This document shows, piece by piece, positions 7,568 to 16,961 of a stretch of DNA of 25,540 nucleotides (its first letter is position 1; each line of letters begins with the position of its first letter). The DNA is from Pseudomonadota bacterium (GTDB lineage: Bacteria > Pseudomonadota > Alphaproteobacteria > Rhizobiales > Hyphomicrobiaceae), in the NCBI GenBank assembly GCA_023426855.1, contig JAEZBU010000032.1, forward strand, positions 1-25,540, in the 5' to 3' direction. A model generated the notes under the pieces. It ran no database searches. It saw nothing but the letters and a program-made list of their open reading frames with translations, and had not been told where the DNA came from. Both the position numbers and the translations under genes were made by a program.

Positions 7568-8401
7568 TCAATCTTCCAAACCTTCGGGAGGAAGGCGCTG
7601 ATCCATCGTACGGGCAGGCTCCGGGCAACCGGCGGGCCCCACCACCTTGGCCGGCACGCCAGCGACCGTGGTGTTATCCGGAACGTTCTTCAGAACGACG
7701 CTGCCTGCCGCGACGCGTGAGCAATTGCCGACGGTAATGTTGCCGAGCACCTTGGCACCAGCACCGATCATGACACTGCTGCCGATTTTCGGGTGGCGGT
7801 CGCCACCTTCCTTGCCGCTGCCACCGAGTGTCACGCCATGCAGCAGCGAGCTGTTGTCGCCGACCGCCGCGGTTTCGCCGATGACGATGCCTGTGCCGTG
7901 ATCGAACATGATACCGATGCCGATGCGAGCCGCCGGGTGAATGTCCACGCCGAAAATCCGCGACGACTGGCTCTGCAGGTAGAGCGCGAAGTCGCGCCGG
8001 CCGCCCTTCAGCAGTTCATGCGCGAAACGATGGGTCACCAGCGCATGAAACCCCTTGAAGTACAGCAGAGGCTCAAGATAGCGGCTGCAGGCGGGATCGC
8101 GATCGTAGACCGCTGCGAGATCGGCGCGAAACGCCTGCCCCATGTCAGGGTTCTGCGCCAGCACATCCTGAAAGATCTGGCCGATCAGCCCCGCATCGAC
8201 ATCGGAATGATTGAGCCGCTGCGCCAGCCGGTGGCACACTGCATCTTCCAGGCGATCGTGGCTCAGTACGGTCGCGAAAATGAATCCGCCCAACGCGGGC
8301 TCAGCCCTTATGGCGTCTTCCGCCTCACGGCGCACGGCATCCCAGATCGGATCGACCTGTGACAGCTTACTGGCGCCAGGAAAGTGCGATGTCAGTGCCA
8401 T
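7568..8401 (-). CDS. cysE: Serine O-acetyltransferase (CysE)
   Basis: CysE transfers an acetyl group from acetyl-CoA to serine, giving O-acetylserine for cysteine synthesis. The 277-residue protein has the N-terminal helical domain (about 15-145, with DPIWDAVRREAEDA) and the C-terminal hexapeptide-repeat domain. The catalytic residues Asp153 (VDIHPAA) and His168 (FDHGTG) are in place, followed by GIVIGETAAVGDN and the LHGVTLGG loop. The frame is open to 8431, but AAGGAG sits seven bases before the ATG at 8401, which I take as the start. It leads the operon with the DUF3126 and gamma-carbonic anhydrase genes and is divergent from the enoyl-CoA hydratase gene. The tail EGLED is not the typical Ile ending that binds cysteine synthase. 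Confidence 0.96.
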   Translation of the reverse strand: MALTSHFPGASKLSQVDPIWDAVRREAEDAIRAEPALGGFIFATVLSHDRLEDAVCHRLAQRLNHSDVDAGLIGQIFQDVLAQNPDMGQAFRADLAAVYDRDPACSRYLEPLLYFKGFHALVTHRFAHELLKGGRRDFALYLQSQSSRIFGVDIHPAARIGIGIMFDHGTGIVIGETAAVGDNSSLLHGVTLGGSGKEGGDRHPKIGSSVMIGAGAKVLGNITVGNCSRVAAGSVVLKNVPDNTTVAGVPAKVVGPAGCPEPARTMDQRLPPEGLED

Positions 8402-8611
8402 GTCATACTCCTTCGGAGCAGTCCGCTTCATGCCCCGCAGGCTGATCAGGGCAACAGCCCTAAACAGCAGCGCTATTCAAGTCAACGCCGCAGCCCCGCA
8501 GACGAAGCGGGTGATGCGCGAACACGTCTCACCGCGCAACCCATTTGCGCAAACCGAGCCATGTTGAATAAGAACACGTGATGACGACTGCCAGCAGAGG
8601 CAACCCCTAAG

Positions 8612-9412
8612 ATGTCGGAACTGCCAACATCAGCACCGCAGCTCAGAGCAGAAACCCGCGACGGGGTTCGCTGGATCATAGCTGATAACCAACCGCGATT
8701 GAACGCCTATACCAAGAGCATGTGGGCAGCCTTGCCGGGCAGTGTTGCCGATGCAGAGGCCGATCCGGACGTCCGCGTGATCGTACTGGCCGGCGCGGGC
8801 GACAAAGCCTTTTCTGCTGGCGCGGACATTTCCGAGTTTGAAACCGGGCGCACCGCCGCCCAGGCTGGAGAGTACGACACCCTCAATCACGCCGCCTTCG
8901 AGGCTGTGGCGCGCGCCGCCAAACCGACCATCGCCGCCATCCGCGGATTTTGCATGGGCGGTGGGCTGGAACTGGCGATCTGTTGCGATTTGCGGCTCGC
9001 CGCCGACGACGCACGGCTGGCGATCCCTGCGGCCAAGCTCGGCATCGGCTACAATCCGCGCTGGATCCGGCCGATGCTCGCCGTCGTCAGCCCCGCCCGC
9101 GCCAAAGAACTTCTATATACCGGCCGCCGCTATACCGCCGAGCAAGCCTTCGCGATGGGCTTGCTCAACAGTGTCCACCCCGCTGACGAACTCACCAGCG
9201 CAGTCACCGCGCTTGCCGGCGAGATCGCGGCTAACGCCCCGCTATCGATCCTGGCCGCGAAGCGCGCCATCGACGAATTCGTCGATCACCCGCAGTCGCC
9301 CGACCTTGCCGCGCTCGATACGCTGGTCGACGCCTGTTTTGGCAGCGAGGACTATATCGAAGGGCGCCGCGCCTTCATGGAGAAGCGCAAGCCGAAGTTT
9401 CGTGGCCTCTAA
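8612..9412 (+). CDS. Enoyl-CoA hydratase/isomerase (crotonase) family protein
   Basis: A 266-residue crotonase-fold protein. The first oxyanion-hole segment is KAFSAGADISEFE (65-77) and the second is CMGGGLELA (114-122). Glu120 corresponds to the first catalytic glutamate of rat enoyl-CoA hydratase (Glu144), but the second (Glu164) aligns with Ala140 in LAIPAAKLGIGY. Plain syn-hydration of 2-enoyl-CoA normally needs both, so this member may be an isomerase, decarboxylase or a specialised hydratase. The C-terminal helices end FMEKRKPKFRGL as usual. Its neighbours are cysE (divergent) and the acuI/hydrolase pair (convergent, nine bases away), the latter hinting at acyl-CoA or acrylyl-CoA metabolism. 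A weak AGAGG precedes the ATG. Confidence 0.92.
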   Translation: MSELPTSAPQLRAETRDGVRWIIADNQPRLNAYTKSMWAALPGSVADAEADPDVRVIVLAGAGDKAFSAGADISEFETGRTAAQAGEYDTLNHAAFEAVARAAKPTIAAIRGFCMGGGLELAICCDLRLAADDARLAIPAAKLGIGYNPRWIRPMLAVVSPARAKELLYTGRRYTAEQAFAMGLLNSVHPADELTSAVTALAGEIAANAPLSILAAKRAIDEFVDHPQSPDLAALDTLVDACFGSEDYIEGRRAFMEKRKPKFRGL

Positions 9413-9421
9413 GCACGCGCT

Positions 9422-10309
9422 TCAGAACTCGAACTGTTCGGTCAGGAACGTCATCATCCGCTGATTGGCGAGATCCGGGCATTCGAAGTGCACGAAATGG
9501 CCCGCGTCCTCGGCGCATTCCAACTGATAATTCGAGAAGTACTCGCCAAGCCGATCGGTCCAGGCGAACTGCAACACCGGATCATGACGGCCCCAGAGAA
9601 AGTACGTCGGCTGCGTGATCACCGGGGTCGGAGCCGCCGTCCCCTGCATCAGTTGCGTACGATAGCGGTTGACGCCGATGTACCAGTCGAAGCCCCCCTG
9701 CATATTGCCGGGGCGCAGGAAATTATCGACCCACTCTTCGAGATGGGGATCAAAGGCTGCCTTCTGGTGGGACCAGTGGCGCAGGCAGTATCCGAAATAG
9801 AGTCGTGCAGCATCCCTGCTTGAACCAACCAGCGCAGCTGCAAAGTCTTTCTGGTGAAACTGCTGGTACCATAGCTCGGGGAAGTTCTTGGCCTCACCCC
9901 AACGCTTTCCAATGCCCGGGTAGGCGCAATTGGAAAAGAACAGCGCGCTAACCCGCTCCGGCCAACTGCGCGTGAACACCTGGGAAACGAACGCGCCGAC
10001 ATCGTGCGAAACGATAGCAAACCGCTGCAGGTCCAGTGCATCCGCAAACTGCTTGAGATCATCGGCCAGCATCTGCGGCGAGGAGCCATCGGGCGACCGT
10101 GCCACCTTCGAGGTTGTTCGGCCGAACCCGCGCAGGTCCGGCGCGATGACGTCGAAGCGTTCCGCAATCACCGGCAGATTGTGCATCCAGGTGCGGTTGA
10201 ACTCGGGCCAGCCGTGCAGGAACACGACCGGCAATCCCTTCCCCGCACGGACGTAGTTGATGCTCAACTCGGGCGTTTCGACGACTTGTCCCGACCAGTC
10301 GATATCCAT
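9422..10309 (-). CDS. Alpha/beta hydrolase, epoxide hydrolase-like
   Basis: A 295-residue alpha/beta-hydrolase of the epoxide hydrolase/haloalkane dehalogenase type. The HGWPE oxyanion motif is at 32-36. The nucleophile elbow SHDVGAF carries Asp103 rather than serine, which indicates ester-intermediate chemistry on epoxides or haloalkanes. The acid residue is probably Asp243 (GRHDPV) and the general base His271 (DAGHFVHFE). Cap-domain tyrosines such as Tyr148 (LWYQQFH) and Tyr210 (FDWYIG) could be the epoxide-polarising pair, which favours epoxide hydrolase over dehalogenase. The gene starts 18 bases after the acuI stop codon on the same strand, so it is co-transcribed with the reductase. No signal peptide is seen. 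The natural substrate is unknown. Confidence 0.9.
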   Translation of the reverse strand: MDIDWSGQVVETPELSINYVRAGKGLPVVFLHGWPEFNRTWMHNLPVIAERFDVIAPDLRGFGRTTSKVARSPDGSSPQMLADDLKQFADALDLQRFAIVSHDVGAFVSQVFTRSWPERVSALFFSNCAYPGIGKRWGEAKNFPELWYQQFHQKDFAAALVGSSRDAARLYFGYCLRHWSHQKAAFDPHLEEWVDNFLRPGNMQGGFDWYIGVNRYRTQLMQGTAAPTPVITQPTYFLWGRHDPVLQFAWTDRLGEYFSNYQLECAEDAGHFVHFECPDLANQRMMTFLTEQFEF

Positions 10310-10327
10310 GGCATCAGGCCTTTTCTC

Positions 10328-11311
10328 TTAAGCCACTTCGAGCACCACGCGTCCGCGCACCTTACCCGCCAGGATCTCCGGCGCCAACGCGATGACATCC
10401 TGCAACGGCCGGGTCTGGCTCAACTCATCCAGCAGTGCCGGATCGAGATCGCGGGCCAGCCGATCCCAGGCGGCGAGGCGGCGCGGCTTCGGACACATGA
10501 CGCTGTCGATGCCGGCCAGCGTGACACCGCGCAGAATGAACGGCGCGACACTGGAATTGAGATCCATGCCCTGGGCCAAGCCGCAGGCGGCAACCGCGCC
10601 GCCGTAGCGCGTCATGCTGATCGCGTTGGCCAGCGTGTTGCTGCCCGCCACGTCGATGGCACCGGCCCAGCGCTCACGGCCAAGCGGCTTGGCGGCGCCG
10701 GCAAGCCCGGCGCGGTCGATCACTTCCGTCGCGCCGAGATTGCGCAGGAATGTCTCCTCTTCGCGCCGCCCGGTCGAGGCGACAACCTGATGGCCAAGCT
10801 TGGACAGGATCGTGACGGCAATACTGCCGACGCCGCCTGCCGCGCCGGTGACCAGAACCGGCCCGCTGTCCGGTGTCTCGCCATGCTGTTCCAGCGCCAG
10901 GATTGCCAGCATCGCCGTGTATCCGGCGGTGCCAATCGCCATCGCCTGGGCGTTGCTGAAAGCGACCGGACGCGGGATCAGCCAGTCTCCATTCACCCGC
11001 GCATACTGGGCGTAACCGCCCAAATGCGTTTCCCCGACGCCCCAGCCATTCAGAACGACGTTATCCCCAACCTGGAAGCCGGCATGGGTCGATGCCTCGA
11101 CGACACCCGCGAAATCGATGCCCGGGATCATCGGCCAGCGCCGTACAACTGGCGCCTTTCCAGTGATCGCAAGTCCATCCTTGTAGTTGATCGTGGAATG
11201 CGTCACGCGGACCAGCACGTCACCGGGCATGAGATCAGCCTCTGACAGATCGGACCAGGCATGATGAAGCCCGGCATCGTCCTTGGTCAGCAGCAAAGCT
11301 TTGAATTGCAT
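10328..11311 (-). CDS. acuI: Acrylyl-CoA reductase (AcuI/YhdH-type MDR oxidoreductase)
   Basis: A 327-residue zinc-free medium-chain dehydrogenase/reductase of the AcuI/YhdH family, which reduces acryloyl-CoA to propionyl-CoA with NADPH. Family hallmarks are the INYKDGLAITGK segment in the N-terminal catalytic domain, IPGIDFAGVV, and the Rossmann motif VTGAAGGVGSIAV. Next comes ASTGRREEETFLRNLGATEVIDR, where the Thr-Gly-Arg suits NADPH. An earlier in-frame ATG exists at 11317, but GGAGG is eight bases before the ATG at 11311 and only two from the other, so I use 11311. The hydrolase follows in the same operon. In marine Alphaproteobacteria AcuI handles DMSP-derived acrylyl-CoA; no DMSP genes are in this window, so detoxification or propionate metabolism is equally likely. 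Confidence 0.93.
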   Translation of the reverse strand: MQFKALLLTKDDAGLHHAWSDLSEADLMPGDVLVRVTHSTINYKDGLAITGKAPVVRRWPMIPGIDFAGVVEASTHAGFQVGDNVVLNGWGVGETHLGGYAQYARVNGDWLIPRPVAFSNAQAMAIGTAGYTAMLAILALEQHGETPDSGPVLVTGAAGGVGSIAVTILSKLGHQVVASTGRREEETFLRNLGATEVIDRAGLAGAAKPLGRERWAGAIDVAGSNTLANAISMTRYGGAVAACGLAQGMDLNSSVAPFILRGVTLAGIDSVMCPKPRRLAAWDRLARDLDPALLDELSQTRPLQDVIALAPEILAGKVRGRVVLEVA

Positions 11312-11780
11312 ATTCATTTCCTCCGACGTGCGCGAATCACTTCAGCTCGACCGATCATGCGATTCGCTCAGGACGCACGATGTCGCCCCAATTGCCTTCC
11401 ACTTGCCATGTTGCCGGAATGCCGCAGCCTTGCAAGCGACCCCTACCACGTGAATTGTGTTTCACATCTGTAATTTATTAACTCTGATCTTGTTCTCATC
11501 TCGGTGACATTTGGGCGGACCCAGCTCAACGCGAGAAGACATCTGAACTATATCTCAAGTTGTTCTTGGGATTTACTGGCGTGCTTGTTGCGCATCACTG
11601 TTGCGGCCGCGCCAGTGGAACCAATATAGGGTGCTCAGCGTATATGCATACACTACGAAATATTGCGACGCAGCAGCGATAAACACTTGTGTTCGAGTAA
11701 GGCTGTCACTTAGGTTCACTGCAAGCGTAGGTACGTCCTGTGCTGCCAACCCCGCTGGATAACCGGCAAAGGAGGCACCG
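11312..11780. other. Long intergenic region of lower GC with candidate acuI regulatory site
   Basis: This gap of 469 bases is clearly poorer in GC than the rest (for example TAATTTATTAACTCTGATC near 11471). It must hold the acuI promoter and that of the microprotein gene. It contains an inverted repeat GTGAA-N6-TTCAC at 11450-11465, about 140 bases upstream of acuI. A weak hairpin ATCTCAAG/CTTGGGAT is at 11552-11572. No tRNA, IS end or recognisable gene remnant was found. A minus-strand open frame crosses part of it and is discussed among the rejected items. Confidence 0.5.
11450..11465. promoter_or_regulatory. Candidate operator GTGAA-N6-TTCAC upstream of acuI
   Basis: Perfect 5-bp inverted arms are separated by six bases within an AT-rich patch in front of acuI. 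The layout would suit a dimeric repressor of the GntR or TetR kind. No regulator gene lies next to it, so the assignment is only positional. Confidence 0.25.
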
Positions 11781-11864
11781 ATGGAACTCAGAACTCGGCT
11801 GAACGTGCTTGCCGCGATCATGTCGTTCGGATTCGTCGCTGCAATTGTGTTCGGGATGATCTGA
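11781..11864 (+). CDS. 27-residue single-helix membrane microprotein
   Basis: An ATG at 11781 opens a 27-codon frame ending in TGA. The product starts MELRTRLNVLAA, continues with a hydrophobic helix (IMSFGFVAAIVFGM) and ends with Ile. The charged N-terminus (Glu, two Arg) would stay in the cytoplasm and the helix would span the inner membrane. AAAGGAGG lies six bases before the ATG, the strongest ribosome binding site in this part of the window, which is the main evidence that the frame is translated. I recall similar LRTRLN...SFGFxAAIV peptides as hypothetical proteins in Hyphomicrobiales but know no function. A strong hairpin follows 77 bases after the stop codon. Confidence 0.7.
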   Translation: MELRTRLNVLAAIMSFGFVAAIVFGMI

Positions 11865-11941
11865 GACGCGCGTCGTCGGGCCCAAGCAGGGTCGACATCG
11901 ACGTAGCCATCCTCAAGATCCCAGTGTGATAGAGTTGAAAC

Positions 11942-11975
11942 GAAAGAGGCGCGGAATTCACTCCGCGCCTCTTTC
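11942..11975. terminator. Bidirectional terminator-like hairpin
   Basis: GAAAGAGGCGCGGA at 11942-11955 pairs perfectly over 14 bases with TCCGCGCCTCTTTC at 11962-11975, around a six-base loop. The stem ends in A and T runs on either side. It sits after the plus-strand microprotein gene and after the minus-strand small membrane protein gene, so it can end both transcripts. Confidence 0.8.
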
Positions 11976-12021
11976 AATTTCAGGGCTTTGCAGCTTCAGG
12001 TCCAGGCGGTCGGCCCGCCTC

Positions 12022-12357
12022 TTACTTCTTCAGCGCATATCCCAGCACCGCCAAACCGAGCGGCCACAGCAGCGGCGGCGCGCTGATCGGAATCATAGCG
12101 TTGACCTTGAAGACGACGATCGCAGCACCGACGAGGCCGCCGATGAGCGCCCACGCCAGCGTCGCGCCAGATGGCGTTCCGACATCCTTCAGGATTTGCG
12201 CACCGATGACGCCGACCAGCCAGATGATGATAGCTGCGGCCACACCCTGCACGAACAACGCGGCATCGCCGCCGACGGGCACATAGCGCAGCACCATCGG
12301 CGTCAGGACCCAGCCAATCGCGAGCTGGAGCAATATCAGGATCAGTTTACCGAGCAT
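12022..12357 (-). CDS. Small integral membrane protein of unknown function
   Basis: A 111-residue very hydrophobic protein with about four membrane segments: LILILLQLAIGWVL (5-18), FVQGVAAAIIIWLVGVIGA (about 35-53), LAWALIGGLVGAAIVVF (about 67-83) and LLWPLGLAVLGYAL (about 96-109). It ends with two lysines. I do not recognise a named family. GAAGGGGG lies seven bases before the ATG, which supports translation from 12357. It follows metH2 on the same strand after 78 bases that contain a hairpin, so it may be read from the methionine operon or separately. The codon usage matches its neighbours, arguing against a chance frame. Confidence 0.8.
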   Translation of the reverse strand: MLGKLILILLQLAIGWVLTPMVLRYVPVGGDAALFVQGVAAAIIIWLVGVIGAQILKDVGTPSGATLAWALIGGLVGAAIVVFKVNAMIPISAPPLLWPLGLAVLGYALKK

Positions 12358-12406
12358 GATGGACCCCCTTCCCCGGTTTTCACCAAGCCGGGCAGAACGG
12401 TCCCCC

Positions 12407-12430
12407 GTGACCGCCGAATCCGGCGGTCAC
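12407..12430. terminator. Hairpin directly after the metH2 stop codon
   Basis: GTGACCGCCG at 12407-12416 and CGGCGGTCAC at 12421-12430 form a perfect 10-bp stem with a four-base loop, starting five bases beyond the metH2 stop codon. The T run (TTTTAT) is on the metH2 side, in the wrong orientation for ordinary termination of that gene. It may act as a 3'-end stabilising stem or as a terminator with a poor U-tract. Confidence 0.45.
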
Positions 12431-12435
12431 TTTTA

Positions 12436-15123
<2,688 letters not shown>

Positions 15124-15174
15124 CTCGTCGGATATCCGTGTTTAATAAGCAGTACACAGACGGGCGCGCCGTGT

Positions 15175-15867
15175 TCAGGCAAACGCCAGCCAGCCCTTGA
15201 TAGCCAAACCGCGGAAAATCGGGGTCAGGCGCTGAAAACCTGCGCTCGTCAGCAGCTCTTCTTCGCGCTCTTCCGATACCACCGCGACGTTCTTGAAATT
15301 CTGCGCGTTGCTCCGGGCAACCTCTTCCGCGACACCATTGAGCATGGCATGCCGCACCCAGATGCGGCGCAGGAGCTCCGTGCGTTCCTCATCCGTGACA
15401 CCGACGCCGTCGATGATCGCCAGCGGAGCTCCCGGCTTCAATCGACTGCGGATCGCTGTGAAGAACGCCAGCTTGGCGCCATCGTCCGGCACGAAGTGCG
15501 CGGTCAGGATGCACGTCGCGGCGTCGAAATCCTTGTCTTCCAGCCCCTCGATAGTCGTCGCCTCTACCCGGCTGCGGGCGCCTACAGGCGTATCGGCGAG
15601 CCGCCGGCGCGCCAGATCGACCATGGGCTCATACGTATCCACGCCAACGAACGACCACTGCGGATTGTTATGACCGAGACGCAGGATCTCTTCGCCGCCA
15701 CCGGCGCCGACGACCAGGATTTTGGCGGCGCTCTGCGGCACCAGTTCGAGAAGCGACGCTTCGACGATCGCAAAGATTGCCCGTCGGCCAGGGATGAACT
15801 GCTCGGCCGCGGCCGCATAGCCGTCCAGGTCGGGCATTTTCTGGTCTTCAAACTTGAGCGACGTCAT
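15175..15867 (-). CDS. Class I SAM-dependent methyltransferase inserted between the metH halves
   Basis: A 230-residue Rossmann-fold methyltransferase. Motif I is ILVVGAGGGEEIL (about 50-62), the acidic ribose-binding end of strand 2 is VGVDTYEPM, and the post-motif region LKPGAPLAIIDG is present. The N-terminal helix region (DLDGYAAAAEQFIPGRRAIF) recalls small-molecule methyltransferases of the CmoA/UbiE type rather than DNA or rRNA enzymes. The substrate is unknown. The ATG lies five bases beyond the metH1 stop codon, with GGTAGG overlapping the end of metH1, so translation is probably coupled. Its place between two MetH pieces suggests a role in SAM or methyl-group balance, but no catalytic residue seen here proves that. 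Confidence 0.88.
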   Translation of the reverse strand: MTSLKFEDQKMPDLDGYAAAAEQFIPGRRAIFAIVEASLLELVPQSAAKILVVGAGGGEEILRLGHNNPQWSFVGVDTYEPMVDLARRRLADTPVGARSRVEATTIEGLEDKDFDAATCILTAHFVPDDGAKLAFFTAIRSRLKPGAPLAIIDGVGVTDEERTELLRRIWVRHAMLNGVAEEVARSNAQNFKNVAVVSEEREEELLTSAGFQRLTPIFRGLAIKGWLAFA

Positions 15868-15872
15868 AGCAC

Positions 15873-16961
15873 CTACCCGTGCACGAAGGGTTCAAGACCC
15901 GACAGCCGCATCCTGGTCGTAATGTCTGGAATGCGCCGCGGCGGGTGCTTTTCGACGTGCTGGCGCACGTGCGCGATGTGCTCCGGCGTCGAGCCGCAGC
16001 AACCGCCGACGATGTTCAGCAGTCCGTCCTTGGCCCATGGCCCGATCTGACAGGCCATCTCATGGGGCGTCTCGTCGTATTCGCCCATCGCGTTCGGCAA
16101 TCCGGCGTTCGGATAGGCCGAGATCAGCGTATCGGCGATGCCCGCCAGCTCTGCCAGGAACGGCCGCATCGCCTCGGCGCCAAGCGCGCAGTTGAGGCCG
16201 ATGGCGAACGGCTTCAGATGCCGCATCGAATACCAGAAGGCTTCCGGTGTTTGGCCCGACAGTGTGCGGCCGGAGCGGTCGGTGATGGTGCCTGAGATCA
16301 TGATCGGCAGCGTGATACCAAGCTCCTCGAACACGTCGAGAGTCGCGAACCCAGCCGCCTTGGCGTTCAGCGTATCGAAGATGGTCTCGATCAGGATGAT
16401 GTCCGAGCCGCCCTTGATCAACGCGCGGATCTGTTCGGCATAGGCCTCGCGCAATTCATCGTAGGTGACATTGCGATAGCCGGGATTGCCGACGTCCGGC
16501 GAGATCGACGCGGTGCGGTTGGTCGGCCCGACGGCGCCAGCCACGAAGCGCGGCTTGTCGGGCGTCTTTTTGGTCCACGCATCCGCCACCGCGCGCGCGA
16601 TCCTGGCCGCCTCGAAGTTGATCTCGTAGGACAGATCCTCCATGGCGTAGTCGGCCATCGAGATGCGCTGCGCGTTGAAGGTGTTGGTCTCGATGATGTC
16701 CGCGCCGGCTGCAAAATAAGCATCATGGATTTCGGCGATGATCTTGGGCTGCGTCAGCACCAGCAGGTCATTGTTGCCTTTGACATCCTTCTCATGTCCG
16801 GCAAAACGCACACCGCGATAATCGGCTTCGCCCAGCTTGTAGCGCTGGATCATGGTGCCCATGGCGCCATCGATGATCAGAATGCGGTTGGCCGCGCCAG
16901 CCTTCAGGGCAGCGATCCGTTCCAGCAGTTTCGCGTCCGCTTTCGAGGTATGGGCTGTCAT
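15873..16961 (-). CDS. metH: Methionine synthase, homocysteine-binding module (split MetH, part 1)
   Basis: A 362-residue protein equal to the first module of MetH. It is a TIM barrel that binds homocysteine through zinc and receives the methyl group from methylcobalamin. All three zinc cysteines are visible: Cys258 (GLNCALG) and Cys321/Cys322 (VGGCCGST), each 11 residues beyond the E. coli positions 247, 310 and 311. The segments DGAMGTMIQRY and ETNTFNAQRISMADY are typical. The chain ends cleanly after the module (LEPFVHG). The stop codon is a true TAG in a conserved-looking tail, not an obvious sequencing frameshift. Its ATG overlaps the metF stop codon (ATGA). It must act together with the part 2 protein, or serve another corrinoid donor. 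Confidence 0.95.
   Translation of the reverse strand: MTAHTSKADAKLLERIAALKAGAANRILIIDGAMGTMIQRYKLGEADYRGVRFAGHEKDVKGNNDLLVLTQPKIIAEIHDAYFAAGADIIETNTFNAQRISMADYAMEDLSYEINFEAARIARAVADAWTKKTPDKPRFVAGAVGPTNRTASISPDVGNPGYRNVTYDELREAYAEQIRALIKGGSDIILIETIFDTLNAKAAGFATLDVFEELGITLPIMISGTITDRSGRTLSGQTPEAFWYSMRHLKPFAIGLNCALGAEAMRPFLAELAGIADTLISAYPNAGLPNAMGEYDETPHEMACQIGPWAKDGLLNIVGGCCGSTPEHIAHVRQHVEKHPPRRIPDITTRMRLSGLEPFVHG

Noticed and set aside
10004..11245. Plus-strand open frame of 413 codons
   Set aside because: Antisense to acuI and the hydrolase, both well supported. The translated product has the same low-complexity composition seen in other antisense frames here.
11573..11977. Minus-strand open frame of 134 codons across the acuI-membrane protein gap
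   Set aside because: It begins with a TTG inside the strong hairpin at 11942-11975, has no ribosome binding site, shows no family resemblance and lies antisense to the microprotein frame, which has a far better ribosome binding site. The frame is long for this lower-GC DNA, so a diverged gene cannot be fully excluded.
15873..16961. Frameshift or sequencing error as the cause of the split metH
   Set aside because: A complete methyltransferase gene lies between the halves and both proteins have proper ends and starts, so a single indel cannot explain the arrangement.
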